Source: Streptomyces brasiliensis
GTDB taxonomy: Bacteria > Actinomycetota > Actinomycetes > Streptomycetales > Streptomycetaceae
Assembly: GCF_014647875.1 (NCBI RefSeq)
Contig: NZ_BMQA01000014.1
Coordinates: 1 to 64,000, forward strand
Direction: 5' to 3'
Length of the DNA stretch: 64,000 bases
This document shows positions 26,283 through 35,252 of the stretch, piece after piece. Below the pieces are notes generated by a model. It was not told where the DNA came from. It ran no database searches and saw only the letters and a list, made by a program, of their open reading frames with translations. The stretch's first letter is position 1; each line of letters begins with the position of its first letter. A program made the translations under genes and the position numbers.

Positions 26283-27053
26283 TCAAGGTGTGGGGATTCC
26301 CCCAGCCGTGCGGGGCGGGCGCGCGAACCCAACCGGGACTCCCGGGGAATACAGGATGCTCACCGGCTCCTCGCCCTGCGTGGGCAAGCCTGCCGAGACC
26401 ACGAGGTTTTCGTCGCAGTGAAGGAGCTCTGCATGGTGCAGGGGCCAGCGTGGGTGGGCGTTCGGGAGATACAACGTACGTCCGAAGAACATGCTGTGCA
26501 TGCCCCAGCGGGCTGTCAGGAAGTGCTCGAGCTCTGACGGTTCCTCGATCAGTCCGCCGATGCGTACGGCAATCTTGCAGTGCGCGCCTCGAGGTCCCGG
26601 CCAGCGCCGACGGCTCGTGTAGGTGACCGTGTCGTCTTTCCGGCGGACTTCCATCTTCGACCAGACGTAAGGGAGACCGAAAGCGGCGCGTCCGACGGTC
26701 ACGGGAAGCAAGCGGGATGCGTCGAGGGAGCGGAACACCACGCCACGTCGGCCGTGGGTGTCGACCGAATACAGACGGACGTTGGTTTCCGGAAAGGAAC
26801 CAAGGTAGGGGATGCCGGGAAGTCGGAACCAACCCACGCGGTGCATCCTGAAGGCGACGAGCCCGATGTACGTCACGCCGTTCAACATGTCCGGTCGTGT
26901 CCCGGCGGGCAGCAGCGGTGCGACGACGGCGGGATCGGCAGCCCAGTGCAGGAAAGCCAGGTCGAGCCAGGACTGAGTCAGCAGGAAACGGTCCGCGGCA
27001 TGAGGTGCGTCAGCTGTTATCGGTTCAGGGTCAACACCCAGCGGCGACGGCAT
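26283..27053 (-). CDS. DUF2071 (YqjF-like) protein
   Basis: The 256-residue sequence carries the features of the DUF2071/YqjF family: WLDLAFLHWAADPAVVAPLLP, YIGLVAFRMHRVGWFRLPGI, FPETNVRLYSVD (the conserved F-x-E-x-N-V-R-x-Y) and TARWGMHSMFFGRTLYLPNA, with WPLHHAELL. Structures of relatives show an acetoacetate-decarboxylase-like fold, but the reaction is unknown. Cytosolic. ATG 27053. Confidence 0.82.
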   Translation of the reverse strand: MPSPLGVDPEPITADAPHAADRFLLTQSWLDLAFLHWAADPAVVAPLLPAGTRPDMLNGVTYIGLVAFRMHRVGWFRLPGIPYLGSFPETNVRLYSVDTHGRRGVVFRSLDASRLLPVTVGRAAFGLPYVWSKMEVRRKDDTVTYTSRRRWPGPRGAHCKIAVRIGGLIEEPSELEHFLTARWGMHSMFFGRTLYLPNAHPRWPLHHAELLHCDENLVVSAGLPTQGEEPVSILYSPGVPVGFARPPRTAGGIPTP

Positions 27054-27325
27054 CGCTCGAGTATGTCAGAGCACTTGTCACGGTCGACGGCAGAGCAATA
27101 CGTCGCCTGTGTGGGTCTTTCCGTGGCCCGGCATCGGTCGTAGAAGGTGCAGGAGGCGGGATCGTGCAGGGCGGCGGACGCGGACAGGAACATCGCCCGT
27201 TTGCGCTGCCGGTGACCGCCTCTGGGCGCGTGTTCGCCGTGTATCGAGGTCCCCGACGACGGCTCCGCCGAGGAGAGATCCCGCCCGGCGGAAAGTGCCG
27301 CGTCCCTTCTCTCCTCGAGAGACGA

Positions 27326-27772
27326 TCATCGGGTCGTGCAGCTGAGATGCAACGTCACCCCCTTCAAGGCTCGAAGCAAGGGCAGCAAGGTCGCGATGAC
27401 GAACAGGCCGAAGAGCGTGATGGGCAACAGTCCGACAGGCCGCAGCAGCCATGCCGGATTCCTCTGCAACCACGCCCAGTTGACGATCCAGTTCGAAATG
27501 ACGTCCAGCACCATCACACCGCCGGCCAGCCGCACACCCGCCGACCGAACGCATCCCACCAGCACTACGACCATCGGGTCGAGGACCGCCAGGCTGACGA
27601 AGAACACCTGCAGCGGCACCGGAGCGAAGGACGCATAAGCGTGGATCCCACCGCCGATCAGATCCAGGAAGTGGGCACCAGCCCCTTCAAGGAAGCCGAT
27701 CAAGTACACCGCGAGCGTCCACCTCACCCACCGCGGCTGTCTCGCCCACCGATCTCGTGACCCACCCCTCAC
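27326..27772 (-). CDS. Four-helix integral membrane protein
   Basis: The 148-residue product has four hydrophobic segments: WTLAVYLIGFLEGAGAHFLD, VPLQVFFVSLAVLDPMVVVL, LAGGVMVLDVISNWIVNWAW and LLPITLFGLFVIATLLPLL. A basic N-terminus suggests it is inside. I do not recognise a named family. It stands alone between the DUF2071 and Lrp genes. Confidence 0.7.
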   Translation of the reverse strand: MRGGSRDRWARQPRWVRWTLAVYLIGFLEGAGAHFLDLIGGGIHAYASFAPVPLQVFFVSLAVLDPMVVVLVGCVRSAGVRLAGGVMVLDVISNWIVNWAWLQRNPAWLLRPVGLLPITLFGLFVIATLLPLLRALKGVTLHLSCTTR

Positions 27773-27971
27773 CAGGTCAACCTATGCGGGGTGCCGGGCA
27801 TCGACCAAAGAAACGACGACCCCACGCGGCAGTGTGATCTGCCTCATGAAGGCGTCGCCGAAGGGGACGCGGTGGATGCTACGTCGTTTGCCGCGCGCGC
27901 GTTCGTGCAAATAGAGCGAAGCAGCTGAAGAAGACGTCGCAGCTGCCCCGGCCGGTGCTGTGCGAACGGTG

Positions 27972-28469
27972 TTACCGGTATCGGCGTGCATGCCGCATCG
28001 GCTCGGGAGCGACGGCCGGTTCGATGATCCGTGACTGGACATGCTCGTACACCATGATCGTTTGCACATCGGCCACCTCCCGCCGTTCGGTGAGCCGATC
28101 GATGACGAAGGCGTACACGCCGTTCACGTCCGCCACCGCGATGTGCAGGAGGAAGTCGTAGGCGCCCGAGGTGACGAACATGGCGATCACTTCCGGCAGC
28201 TGCTGCGCCCATTCCCGGAACCCCTCGATGACAGCCCGGGCCGGGGGGCGGATCCGTACCGAGATCAACGCCTGGACGGGCCGTCCGGCTTCTTCCAGGT
28301 TCAGTGCGGCGTGATAGCCGGTGATCAGGCCGCGGTCCCGCAGCAGCCGCACCCGCTCGAGCGATGTCGACGGCGAGACACCCGTCTTCGCGGCCAGGTC
28401 CCGGTTGGTCTGCCGTGCATCGTTCTGCAGCTCCCGCAAAAGAGCCAGGTCCACCGCATCAAGTTCCAC
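27972..28469 (-). CDS. Lrp/AsnC-family transcriptional regulator
   Basis: Residues 1-60 are the Lrp-type HTH (LDAVDLALLRELQNDARQTN, LAAKTGVSPSTSLERVRLLR, RGLITGYHAAL) and residues 65-145 the RAM/AsnC ligand-binding domain (QALISVRIRP, PEVIAMFVTSGAYDFLLHIA). GTG 28469 is the start that matches family length (165 residues). Divergent from an EamA exporter gene only 73 nt away, with a palindrome between them, so it very likely controls that exporter in response to an amino acid or related metabolite, as several Lrp/EamA pairs do. Confidence 0.88.
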   Translation of the reverse strand: MELDAVDLALLRELQNDARQTNRDLAAKTGVSPSTSLERVRLLRDRGLITGYHAALNLEEAGRPVQALISVRIRPPARAVIEGFREWAQQLPEVIAMFVTSGAYDFLLHIAVADVNGVYAFVIDRLTERREVADVQTIMVYEHVQSRIIEPAVAPEPMRHARRYR

Positions 28470-28472
28470 GTT

Positions 28473-28489
28473 TACGAGTATATCCCGTA
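28473..28489. promoter_or_regulatory. Putative Lrp operator
   Basis: TACGAGTATATCCCGTA is an imperfect 17-nt palindrome of the form TACGNG-N5-CNCGTA. It sits immediately upstream of the regulator GTG and 54 nt before the exporter ATG. Site assignment is inferred from symmetry and position. Confidence 0.5.
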
Positions 28490-28542
28490 TGAAGTTCGCT
28501 ATCTGTCCAGAAACAGTAAACCAATCTCTAACCTGTGCGGGC

Positions 28543-29526
28543 ATGAGGCAAAGGAAACACAGATTCTCCAGCGGTGCGGGACTCGTCCTCGGGGCAGCGT
28601 TGCTGTGGGGCACCGTCGGACCAGCACAAGCGTTGGCCGACATTCCCATGGGTCCTGCCGCCCTCGGCGGGTGGCGGCTGCTGGTCGGAGGTGCCGTACT
28701 GGGCGTTCTCACCGGACGTCACCTACGAGCCCTGCTCCCTGCGCTGCAGCAGGGCCTGGCCCGCCCCTTGTTGATCTGCGCCGCAGCCACCGGCATCTTC
28801 CAGGCCGCTTTCCTCTACTCCACGGCGCGCACAGGTGCCGCGCTGGCCACCGTCGTCGCCCTGGGTGTCGCTCCTGCCGCCACCGGCCTGATCGCCCGCT
28901 CCCTCAACGGTGAACACCTCACTCGGACATGGCTGATCTCCACCGCCGCCGCTGTGTCCGGCTGTGCGCTCCTGCTGGCACCCACAGGCGCCGGCGTGGA
29001 CATCCTCGGACTGCTGTCCGCCACAGCCTCGGGCGTCTGCTACGGCCTGTACACCGTGTACGCGAAGCAGCTGGCCACCGACCACCTCGGCATCCCCCTG
29101 CCGACGGTGTCCGCGTTCTCACTGCTGCTGGGCGCTGTTCCGCTGGTGCCCTGGATGGTCACCGACTCGGCCGCACTCGGGCAGCCGGCCGGGCTGGGCC
29201 TGATCGCCTGGCTGGGGCTGGCGACCACCGCCCTGGCGTACTGGCTGTTCTCCGCCGGTATCCCCGCCACCAGCGCGGCAGCCGTGGGCACCCTCAGCCT
29301 TGCCGAACCCCTCGCGGCGTTCGTCCTCGGCGTCTTCGTCCTGCATGAGCGCCTCACCCCGGCCGCCACTTTCGGCAGCCTGCTGATGCTGGGAGGACTG
29401 GCCGCAGCCTGCTTCCCCACCCCTCGCACGCGGCCTGCCAAGGTTCCGAGCGAGCCTCAGCCCTCACCGTCGTACGTCACTTCCACATCCCGGACCTGGA
29501 AGCACCAGGTGCCGCGCCCGAACTGA
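28543..29526 (+). CDS. EamA/DMT-family transporter
   Basis: About ten transmembrane helices in two EamA domains are visible, from GLVLGAALLWGTVGPAQA to FGSLLMLGGLAAACF; the second domain contains ATASGVCYGLYTVYAKQLA and AYWLFSAGIPATSAAAVGTL with AEPLAAFVLGVFVLHERLTP. DMT transporters of this type export amino acids, nucleosides or other metabolites. ATG 28543 gives the right N-terminus; the open frame further upstream overlaps the regulator. Divergent Lrp regulator suggests induction by the exported compound. Confidence 0.88.
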   Translation: MRQRKHRFSSGAGLVLGAALLWGTVGPAQALADIPMGPAALGGWRLLVGGAVLGVLTGRHLRALLPALQQGLARPLLICAAATGIFQAAFLYSTARTGAALATVVALGVAPAATGLIARSLNGEHLTRTWLISTAAAVSGCALLLAPTGAGVDILGLLSATASGVCYGLYTVYAKQLATDHLGIPLPTVSAFSLLLGAVPLVPWMVTDSAALGQPAGLGLIAWLGLATTALAYWLFSAGIPATSAAAVGTLSLAEPLAAFVLGVFVLHERLTPAATFGSLLMLGGLAAACFPTPRTRPAKVPSEPQPSPSYVTSTSRTWKHQVPRPN

Positions 29527-29561
29527 CCGCTGAAAACATCATCGCCGGTCGAAGGGAGGAC

Positions 29562-29757
29562 AGGATGATGACCACTGCGCAGGAAAGCAGTCCCGGCGAA
29601 GGCGCTCCAGCGGACCAAAACCGATTGAGCGCGAGCTCGCGCTCCTCGGCCGACTGACCCAACGCACCGCGGCGGCCAACCCCGCCCTGGTGATACTCGA
29701 AGGCCCCGACGGCATCGACAAGACGACGCCAGGCAGGGGGCGTGGGAGTGTCAGGTG
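29562..29757 (+). pseudogene. Scrap of a P-loop kinase-like gene
   Basis: After GGGAGG and ATG at 29565 a short frame ends at about 29655. An adjacent frame then reads ELALLGRLTQRTAAANPALV and ILEGPDGIDKTTPG. This looks like a thymidylate-kinase-type Walker A (GxDGxGKTT) whose last Gly is changed to Asp. Nothing of the rest of the kinase remains before the IS3 scrap. Confidence 0.45.
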
Positions 29758-29836
29758 ATGGCCGAGTCGCCCGTAATCACCCGCAAAGCACGCTTACGCA
29801 ACTCCAGCGAGTATTTCCTGGGGCAGCCATGGTCAA
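29754..29836 (-). mobile_element. IS3-type OrfA N-terminal scrap
   Basis: The minus strand reads PRKYSLELRKRALRVITGDS before a stop, the N-terminus of an IS3-family OrfA. An ATG at 29831 is one frame off, so it is also frameshifted. Only about 26 codons remain. Confidence 0.6.
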
Positions 29837-29953
29837 TATTCCTCTCGTGAGCCCCATCTGACTTTCTGTCACCATCCACCGCGTCTCGGGGGAACCAAAG
29901 TTCTCCGGACCCAGCTTGTTCGGTCCGCGCGGTTCTGGCTAGAGTCGGCCGCC

Positions 29954-30367
29954 ATGACTGCAGACCTCTCACTGATCCGGAGCAGCTTCGCGGCTGTTCA
30001 GCCCCACGGCTCGCAGGTGACCGCATACTTCTACGACCACCTGTTCGCCAACCATCCCGACGTGCGCCCCCTGTTTGCAGCTCACCTCGACGAGCAGCGC
30101 GACCGCTTGTGGGCGGCGCTGGGCGCTCTGGTTGCCAACCTGGAGAACACCGACACGCTGATAGGCATGCTGCAGAACCTGGGGCGGCGCCATGCGGGAT
30201 ACGGCGTCCTGGCCGAGCACTACCCGGCCGTGGGGGCGAGTCTGATCGCCACCTTGCGTCACTACGCGGGCGATGCGTGGACACCGGCCGTCGAGGAGTC
30301 CTGGGCGGCGGTCTACGGCGTGATCAGCAGCACGATGGTGGCGGCCGGCGATGTGGTCTCCGGCTGA
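29954..30367 (+). CDS. Single-domain globin (flavohaemoglobin-like)
   Basis: The 137-residue protein is a globin of the flavohaemoglobin/Vitreoscilla type. Tyr B10 is in AYFYDHLF, Gln E7 in DEQRDRL, and the proximal His F8 in LGRRHAGYG, with Tyr in AEHYPAVG of the haem pocket. No reductase domain is attached. Such proteins bind O2 and NO and may feed a separate reductase. ATG 29954. A strong hairpin at 30375 follows and a two-domain relative begins at 30458, suggesting a gene duplication and possible co-function in NO detoxification. Confidence 0.88.
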   Translation: MTADLSLIRSSFAAVQPHGSQVTAYFYDHLFANHPDVRPLFAAHLDEQRDRLWAALGALVANLENTDTLIGMLQNLGRRHAGYGVLAEHYPAVGASLIATLRHYAGDAWTPAVEESWAAVYGVISSTMVAAGDVVSG

Positions 30368-30374
30368 CGCAGCC

Positions 30375-30404
30375 GTCAGCGGCTCCTCGCGAGGAGCCGC
30401 TGAC
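30375..30404 (+). terminator. Perfect 30-nt palindrome, probable terminator
   Basis: GTCAGCGGCTCCTCG and its exact complement form a 15-bp palindrome 8 nt after the globin stop, followed by a T-rich stretch (TTTGTTT at 30414-30420). Classic intrinsic terminator shape; it would separate or attenuate the downstream flavohaemoprotein gene. Confidence 0.85.
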
Positions 30405-30457
30405 TGGCTCCCGTTTGTTTGGAGGTCACCCCTGAGGTCAGCCAGCGGAGGGCGGAC

Positions 30458-31564
30458 GTGAGCGATTCCCAGGCTCTGAGAGATTCCTTCGCCCTGGCCG
30501 GTAAGTCAGGGGACGAGGTGCCGCGGTACTTCTACTCCTACCTGTTCCTCATCGCGCCGGAAGTCCGGTCGATGTTCCCGGTGTCCATGGGGACGCAGCG
30601 CGACCGGCTCGTGGCCGCCCTGGGCCGGATCGTCGCGGAGGCGGACGATCCCGATCGGCTCGTTCCGTACCTGCAGCAACTGGGCCGCGACCACCGTAGG
30701 TTCCAGGTGGTGGTGCAGCACTACGAGGCGGTGGGGCAAGCGCTGCTGGCCACGCTGGCCTACTTCCTGGGAGAGGCGTGGACCCCGGAACTGCAGCGCG
30801 GCTGGACCGAGGCCTACGCCCTGGTGGCCCGCACCATGATCCAGGCCGCCGAGTCCGACAGCGTGACGAATCCGGCGTGGTGGAATGCCGAAGTGGTGCG
30901 GCATGAGCAACGCGGCTTTGACATCGCGGTCCTCACGCTGCGCTTGGACCAGCCGATGACGTACGTGGCCGGGCAGTCCGTGATGCTGGAAGCCCCGATG
31001 CTGCCGAGCACCTGGCGGTCCTTCACCCCGGCCAACGCGGCGCGCGCCGACAGGACCGTCGAGTTGCACGTGCGCGCCATCGACGGCGGCCTGGTCAGCC
31101 CGGCCCTGGTGTACGGACTGCGACAAGGTGACACGGTGCGCCTGGGAGCCCCGGTCGGCAACAGGCTCACGCTCCGGTCGTCCGGCGGCCGGGATCTGGT
31201 GCTGATCGCCGGGGGCACCGGTCTGGCCCCGCTGCGTGGCCTGATCGAAGAGATCGCCTGGCACGGTCCTCAGCGCCGGGTGGACCTGTTCGTCGGGGCA
31301 CGCGATACGCATGCCCTGTACGACATGCCCGTGCTGAGGCAACTGGCCCAGGCCCACCCGTGGCTTCGCATCACGCCGCTGGTCGGCGCGGACGCCGGCA
31401 CCTTCGACAACCGCAGCCTCGCCGGCCCGGTCCTGCGCGCCGCCGACTGGAGCGGACGCTCCTTCTACGTCTGCGGCTCGCCGGCCATGGTCTCCGCGAC
31501 AGTACGCGATCTGGCGCGCGCAGGCATCCCCGACGACTTGCTGCACTTCGAAGACGCTAGGTGA
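30458..31564 (+). CDS. Flavohaemoprotein-like globin/FAD-NAD reductase
   Basis: The 368-residue product is a globin domain (residues 1-125: Tyr in RYFYSYLF, Gln in GTQRDRL, proximal His in LGRDHRRFQ) joined to a ferredoxin-NADP-reductase module (FAD site TWRSFTPANA, NAD site IAGGTGLAPLRGLI, C-terminal YVCGSPAMV). This is the layout of Hmp NO dioxygenases, which convert NO to nitrate with NAD(P)H. The usual FAD motif RxYS reads RSFT here. GTG 30458 lies after GGAGGGCGG; the TTG at 30419 upstream is less likely. The coiled-coil gene follows after 10 nt. Confidence 0.88.
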   Translation: MSDSQALRDSFALAGKSGDEVPRYFYSYLFLIAPEVRSMFPVSMGTQRDRLVAALGRIVAEADDPDRLVPYLQQLGRDHRRFQVVVQHYEAVGQALLATLAYFLGEAWTPELQRGWTEAYALVARTMIQAAESDSVTNPAWWNAEVVRHEQRGFDIAVLTLRLDQPMTYVAGQSVMLEAPMLPSTWRSFTPANAARADRTVELHVRAIDGGLVSPALVYGLRQGDTVRLGAPVGNRLTLRSSGGRDLVLIAGGTGLAPLRGLIEEIAWHGPQRRVDLFVGARDTHALYDMPVLRQLAQAHPWLRITPLVGADAGTFDNRSLAGPVLRAADWSGRSFYVCGSPAMVSATVRDLARAGIPDDLLHFEDAR

Positions 31565-31574
31565 TCGGAGACAC

Positions 31575-32156
31575 GTGAACGAGACAGGAGCACACCATCC
31601 GGAGGAGCGCCCTGTGACGCCCGAGGCGCAGCGATTGACGCCCGAGGCACTGCGATCGATGACCTTCCCCCGCGCCCCCCTGACCCGTCGCGGGTTCAGC
31701 GAAGAGGCTGTGCAGGACGCCCTGCGCCGCTGTGCGGCGACTCTGACCGCGCTGACGGAGGAGAACGACCGGCTGCGGGCGGACATGCAACGCCACCGGG
31801 ACTGGATCCGGGCGAACAACATCGGCGACGGCAGCGCCCCCACCGGGGTGCCGTCTGTGGACGCGGTACTGCAGCAGGCCCGCGCCCAGCAGTCGGCCGA
31901 GCAGACCGTTGCCGCGGCCCGCGAACAGGCCCGCAACATGGTGCGGGCCGCCCGGGCACAGGCCGAGGCGCTCCTGCAGCAGATGCGGGAACAGGGCAAA
32001 CAGGCAGCCGACGGCGACCAGGAAGAGACCGAGCGACTCATCTCCTACCTGCGGCAGATCGCGCAGTCACTGGCCGTCACCGCGGACCAATACGCGACAA
32101 AACAGGCTCAAACTCCCCCCTTCCCGGCCACTACCGCCACCTCGCCCGGCGCCTGA
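31575..32156 (+). CDS. DivIVA-like coiled-coil protein
   Basis: Residues 25-70 (LTPEALRSMTFPRAPLTRRG, FSEEAVQDALRRCAATL) match the DivIVA N-terminal motif F-x-x-x-x-x-R-G-F/Y-x-x-x-x-V, followed by heptad repeats (TEENDRLRADMQRHRD) and an Ala/Gln-rich helix (EQTVAAAREQARNMVRAARA). GTG 31575 follows GGAG by 4 nt. It is 10 nt after the flavohaemoprotein gene, so probably translated from the same mRNA. DivIVA-like proteins mark poles or organise membranes; why one accompanies globins is unclear. Confidence 0.72.
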   Translation: MNETGAHHPEERPVTPEAQRLTPEALRSMTFPRAPLTRRGFSEEAVQDALRRCAATLTALTEENDRLRADMQRHRDWIRANNIGDGSAPTGVPSVDAVLQQARAQQSAEQTVAAAREQARNMVRAARAQAEALLQQMREQGKQAADGDQEETERLISYLRQIAQSLAVTADQYATKQAQTPPFPATTATSPGA

Positions 32157-32713
32157 CCGGCAGACCCGAGCCGGGCCTGCGCCCTTGGCCGTCGGGACGG
32201 GGGCGGGCCGCTCGGCGGGATCCGCGCCGCCTCGCCGAAGACCGTGCTGGCCGCCGCCGGCGCGGTCACCATGGCTGTTCCCCGTGCCTCACCAGTGGCT
32301 GTGCGGCAGGGTCTGCAGGCGGTGGTCGGGCTTGTGCCTGCACGAGCTGGTCAAGCTGCTGCCGCTCGATGCCGAGGAACGTGGCTGCATCCCCTGTCCC
32401 ATGCCCAGCTGGGTGATGGGCCAACCGCTGCCGACCATGGTCGCCCCAGCGCATTTCGCGGGAGGTATCGGGTGCAGGGCGCCCGGTTCGGCACGCAGCG
32501 GGCCGGGCGGTCGCGCTCGGCTCATCACCCGGCCAGGACGATCGGCCTGGTGGGAGTCCAGCCCCTCGGCGACGGCAGCGACCAGGTCAGCGAGCCCTCA
32601 CCGGTAGCCGAAAGTCAGGAAGTTGTTTGGTTCCTGTCGTCGTCCGGTGCTCCCTTGCCGGATGCCGCGGCAGCACCAGGAGTTGGACTGCCGCGCTTTC
32701 TACGATGGTCGCC
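32157..32713. other. Region without convincing gene
   Basis: Several overlapping frames of 60-230 codons exist, but none has a recognisable motif or the expected third-position bias. I considered recombinase scraps on the minus strand near 32280-32470 but could not support this. The promoter of the two-component operon should lie at its right end. Confidence 0.4.
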
Positions 32714-33466
32714 ATGTGTGCGTACATAGTGCTCGCCGACGACGACCCCAAACACGCCGACCTCATCCACCGTTATCTGGAGAGGGAAGGCCATTCGGTT
32801 CGTGTCGTCCACGACGGGCGGGCCGCTCTGGACGAAATCCGGCGGCGGATGCCCGATCTGGTGGTGCTGGATTGGATGATGCCGCGCACGGACGGGCTGG
32901 ACGTGTGCCGGGTGCTGCGGAGGGAATCCGATGTTCCGGTGCTGATGCTCACCGCGCGCGCAGAGGAGGACGACCTGCTGCTCGCCCTCGACCTCGGCGC
33001 GGACGACTACATGACCAAGCCCTGCAGCCCGCGCGAACTGGTCGCCCGCATCCGCACCCTGCTGAGGCGGGCCGGCCACACGGCCGCCCCTGGTGCCGGG
33101 GCCGCCCAGCAGGCCGAACCCGTGCTCGTCGTGGGTTCGCTCGTCGTCGACCCGGCCCGGTTCGAGGTTCGGGTGGACGGGCGGCTGACCGATTGCACGC
33201 CCGGCGAGTTCCGGGTACTCGAAGTGCTGGTATCGGCGCCGGGCCGGGTGTTCACGAGGAAACAGATACTGGAGCACCTGCACGGCATCGACCGCTATGT
33301 CACGACCCGCACGGTCGACGGGCACGTCATGAACCTGCGCCGCAAGATCGAGCGCGATCCCACCCGGCCCGAGCTGCTGCTCACGGTCTACGGCGTCGGC
33401 TACAAGGTCGCCGATGTCCGTTCCGTGGATTCGGCCCACGGCGAGAGCGGTTCCCGTGCGAGGTGA
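32714..33466 (+). CDS. OmpR-family response regulator
   Basis: A receiver domain (residues 1-115) has the acidic pocket ADDDPK, the phospho-acceptor Asp in LVVLDWMMP, the Thr in MLTARAE and the Lys in YMTKPCSP. A winged-helix output domain (about 145-240) ends TVDGHVMNLRRKIERDPTRP and LLTVYGVGYKV. ATG 32714 gives the family start; ATG 32705 is also in frame. It overlaps the kinase gene by 11 nt, so the two are translationally coupled. Confidence 0.92.
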   Translation: MCAYIVLADDDPKHADLIHRYLEREGHSVRVVHDGRAALDEIRRRMPDLVVLDWMMPRTDGLDVCRVLRRESDVPVLMLTARAEEDDLLLALDLGADDYMTKPCSPRELVARIRTLLRRAGHTAAPGAGAAQQAEPVLVVGSLVVDPARFEVRVDGRLTDCTPGEFRVLEVLVSAPGRVFTRKQILEHLHGIDRYVTTRTVDGHVMNLRRKIERDPTRPELLLTVYGVGYKVADVRSVDSAHGESGSRAR

Positions 33467-35252
33467 CGTACCGCTGCGCGGAAGTCTGCGGTCGCGGCTG
33501 CTGGGGCTGTCCGCGTTGGTCTCCCTGTGCTCGATCGCCGCGACGGCCTGGCTCGTCGTCAGTCTCACCGCCGTCGCCATCGGACGTGAGCACGGCCAGG
33601 TCCTCGCCGACGACGCACGGATCTACGACGCGCTCGTCGGTTTCGCGGCCACCCATCCGGACTGGAACGGGGTCGGGCCGACGATCCGCGCCCTGTCCCG
33701 GCAGACCGGCCGCCGTATCCAGCTGACCGACGAGAACCGCCATCTGCTGGCGGACTCCGGGCAGAGCAGCCGAAAGCCGGCGAGATCGCTGCCTACGACG
33801 GCGTCGGCGACCGTCGACGCGTTCGCCGTGGACACCACACTCGCTCCCCGCCGCAACGGCACGCCCCTGGACCGCATCGATCCACGCGCCGTCGGCCCTT
33901 TCCGGCTGACCGGCCGGGAAAGGGCGGCGCTGGAGGCCGCGGCGTCCCGGGTCGCGAACTGCCTGCGCACCTCCGGATCGCCGCAGGACATCGAGGTCGT
34001 ACGGACACCGAGCGGGCGGACGGAGGTCGAGATCGGCGGCCACGTCCAGGACACAGGTGACCGATGCGGGCTCGACGGCCTGCTCAGGCGCACCCCCACG
34101 GAGAGCAGGGCGCTCGCTCAGCTGGGCCGGCTCGTCAACGGCTGCCTCACCGACCGTCATGCTCCGCCGGTACAGCTCGCCGACGACCTGACCTGGACCC
34201 CCTCCACCCCCCGTGACGCTCCTGACACCCGTGCGGTGGCGGCATGCCTGTCCACCTCCCGGCGTGAACAGCTCGACGCCTACGTGGCGCCGCCCGCGCT
34301 GCTCTTCGCCACCGCACCCGACCAGAAGATCGACACGTTCTTCGACCTCTCCGGCGCCAACCGCCTGAGGATCGCCGGTGTCACCGTCACTGTGCTGCTG
34401 ATCACCGTGACGGTCACGTTCGTCGCCGGCACGCGCATGGTCAGGCCTCTGCGTGCCTTGACCGGCGCGGCCCAGCGGATGGCGGAAGGCGATCAGGGCG
34501 CGCGCGTCGAGGTGACCGGCGACGACGAGTTCGGCAGACTCGCCGCGGCGTTCAACCTGATGTCGAGCAGACGCCAGGAACTGGAGCAGATGCGGCGGTC
34601 GTTGGTGAGCGACGTCGCCCATGAACTGCGCACGCCGCTCAGCAACGTCAGAGGCTGGCTGGAGGCCGTCGAGGACGGTGTCGTACCCGCGGACAAGAGC
34701 CTTGTCTCCTCGCTGCTGGAGGAGGCGATGCTCCTTCAGCACATCATCGACGACCTACGCGACCTCTCGGCAGCCGACGCGGGCGCACTCGAGCTCCACC
34801 CCGAGGACGTCGACGCGGCCGCTCTGCTGGCCCAGGTCGCCCGCGCTCAGCAAGGCAGCGCCGGCTCCGCGGGTGTGGAGCTGCGTGTGCGGGCCGGGAA
34901 GGGGCCCCGCCTGCACGCCGACCCCGTACGGCTCCGCCAGGCGATCGGAAACCTCGTGTCCAACGCCGTACGGCACACACCTGCCGGTGGCACGGTCACC
35001 CTGTCCACCCATGTCGAGGGCGACGAGGTGGTGTTCAGCGTCGAGGACACCGGATCCGGCATCAGCGCCGAGGACCTGCCCAAGATCTTCGACCGTTTCT
35101 GGCGGGCGGAGAAGTCACGAAGCCGGCAGGGCGGGGGAAGCGGGCTGGGCCTGTCCATCGTCCGCAAACTCGCCGAGGCGCACGGCGGTACCGTGCACGC
35201 GTCGAGTGTGCCCGGCGAGGGATCGGTCTTCTCGCTGAGGCTGCCCGGTTGA
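33456..35252 (+). CDS. Sensor histidine kinase with four-cysteine extracytoplasmic domain
   Basis: Two transmembrane helices (about 17-41 and 305-325) enclose a 265-residue extracytoplasmic sensor. HAMP (326-378) follows, then the H-box SLVSDVAHELRTPLSNVRG with phospho-acceptor His389, and the catalytic domain with NLVSNAVRHTPAGG, VEDTGSGIS and GGGSGLGLSIV. The sensor has Cys169, Cys204, Cys230 and Cys264 with spacing and neighbouring residues that match the lipoprotein at 36765 (CL-x9-L-x-D-x3-WT after the third Cys in both). This suggests a common ligand-binding fold. GTG 33456 overlaps the regulator gene. Likely senses a peptide, antibiotic or envelope stress and drives the export operon at 36765. 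Confidence 0.9.
   Translation: MRGDVPLRGSLRSRLLGLSALVSLCSIAATAWLVVSLTAVAIGREHGQVLADDARIYDALVGFAATHPDWNGVGPTIRALSRQTGRRIQLTDENRHLLADSGQSSRKPARSLPTTASATVDAFAVDTTLAPRRNGTPLDRIDPRAVGPFRLTGRERAALEAAASRVANCLRTSGSPQDIEVVRTPSGRTEVEIGGHVQDTGDRCGLDGLLRRTPTESRALAQLGRLVNGCLTDRHAPPVQLADDLTWTPSTPRDAPDTRAVAACLSTSRREQLDAYVAPPALLFATAPDQKIDTFFDLSGANRLRIAGVTVTVLLITVTVTFVAGTRMVRPLRALTGAAQRMAEGDQGARVEVTGDDEFGRLAAAFNLMSSRRQELEQMRRSLVSDVAHELRTPLSNVRGWLEAVEDGVVPADKSLVSSLLEEAMLLQHIIDDLRDLSAADAGALELHPEDVDAAALLAQVARAQQGSAGSAGVELRVRAGKGPRLHADPVRLRQAIGNLVSNAVRHTPAGGTVTLSTHVEGDEVVFSVEDTGSGISAEDLPKIFDRFWRAEKSRSRQGGGSGLGLSIVRKLAEAHGGTVHASSVPGEGSVFSLRLPG

Noticed and set aside
32266..32528. Possible recombinase scrap on the minus strand
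   Set aside because: A GDHG..GHGTGDAATFLG-like stretch recalls integrase C-termini, but no catalytic Arg/His/Tyr context could be found.
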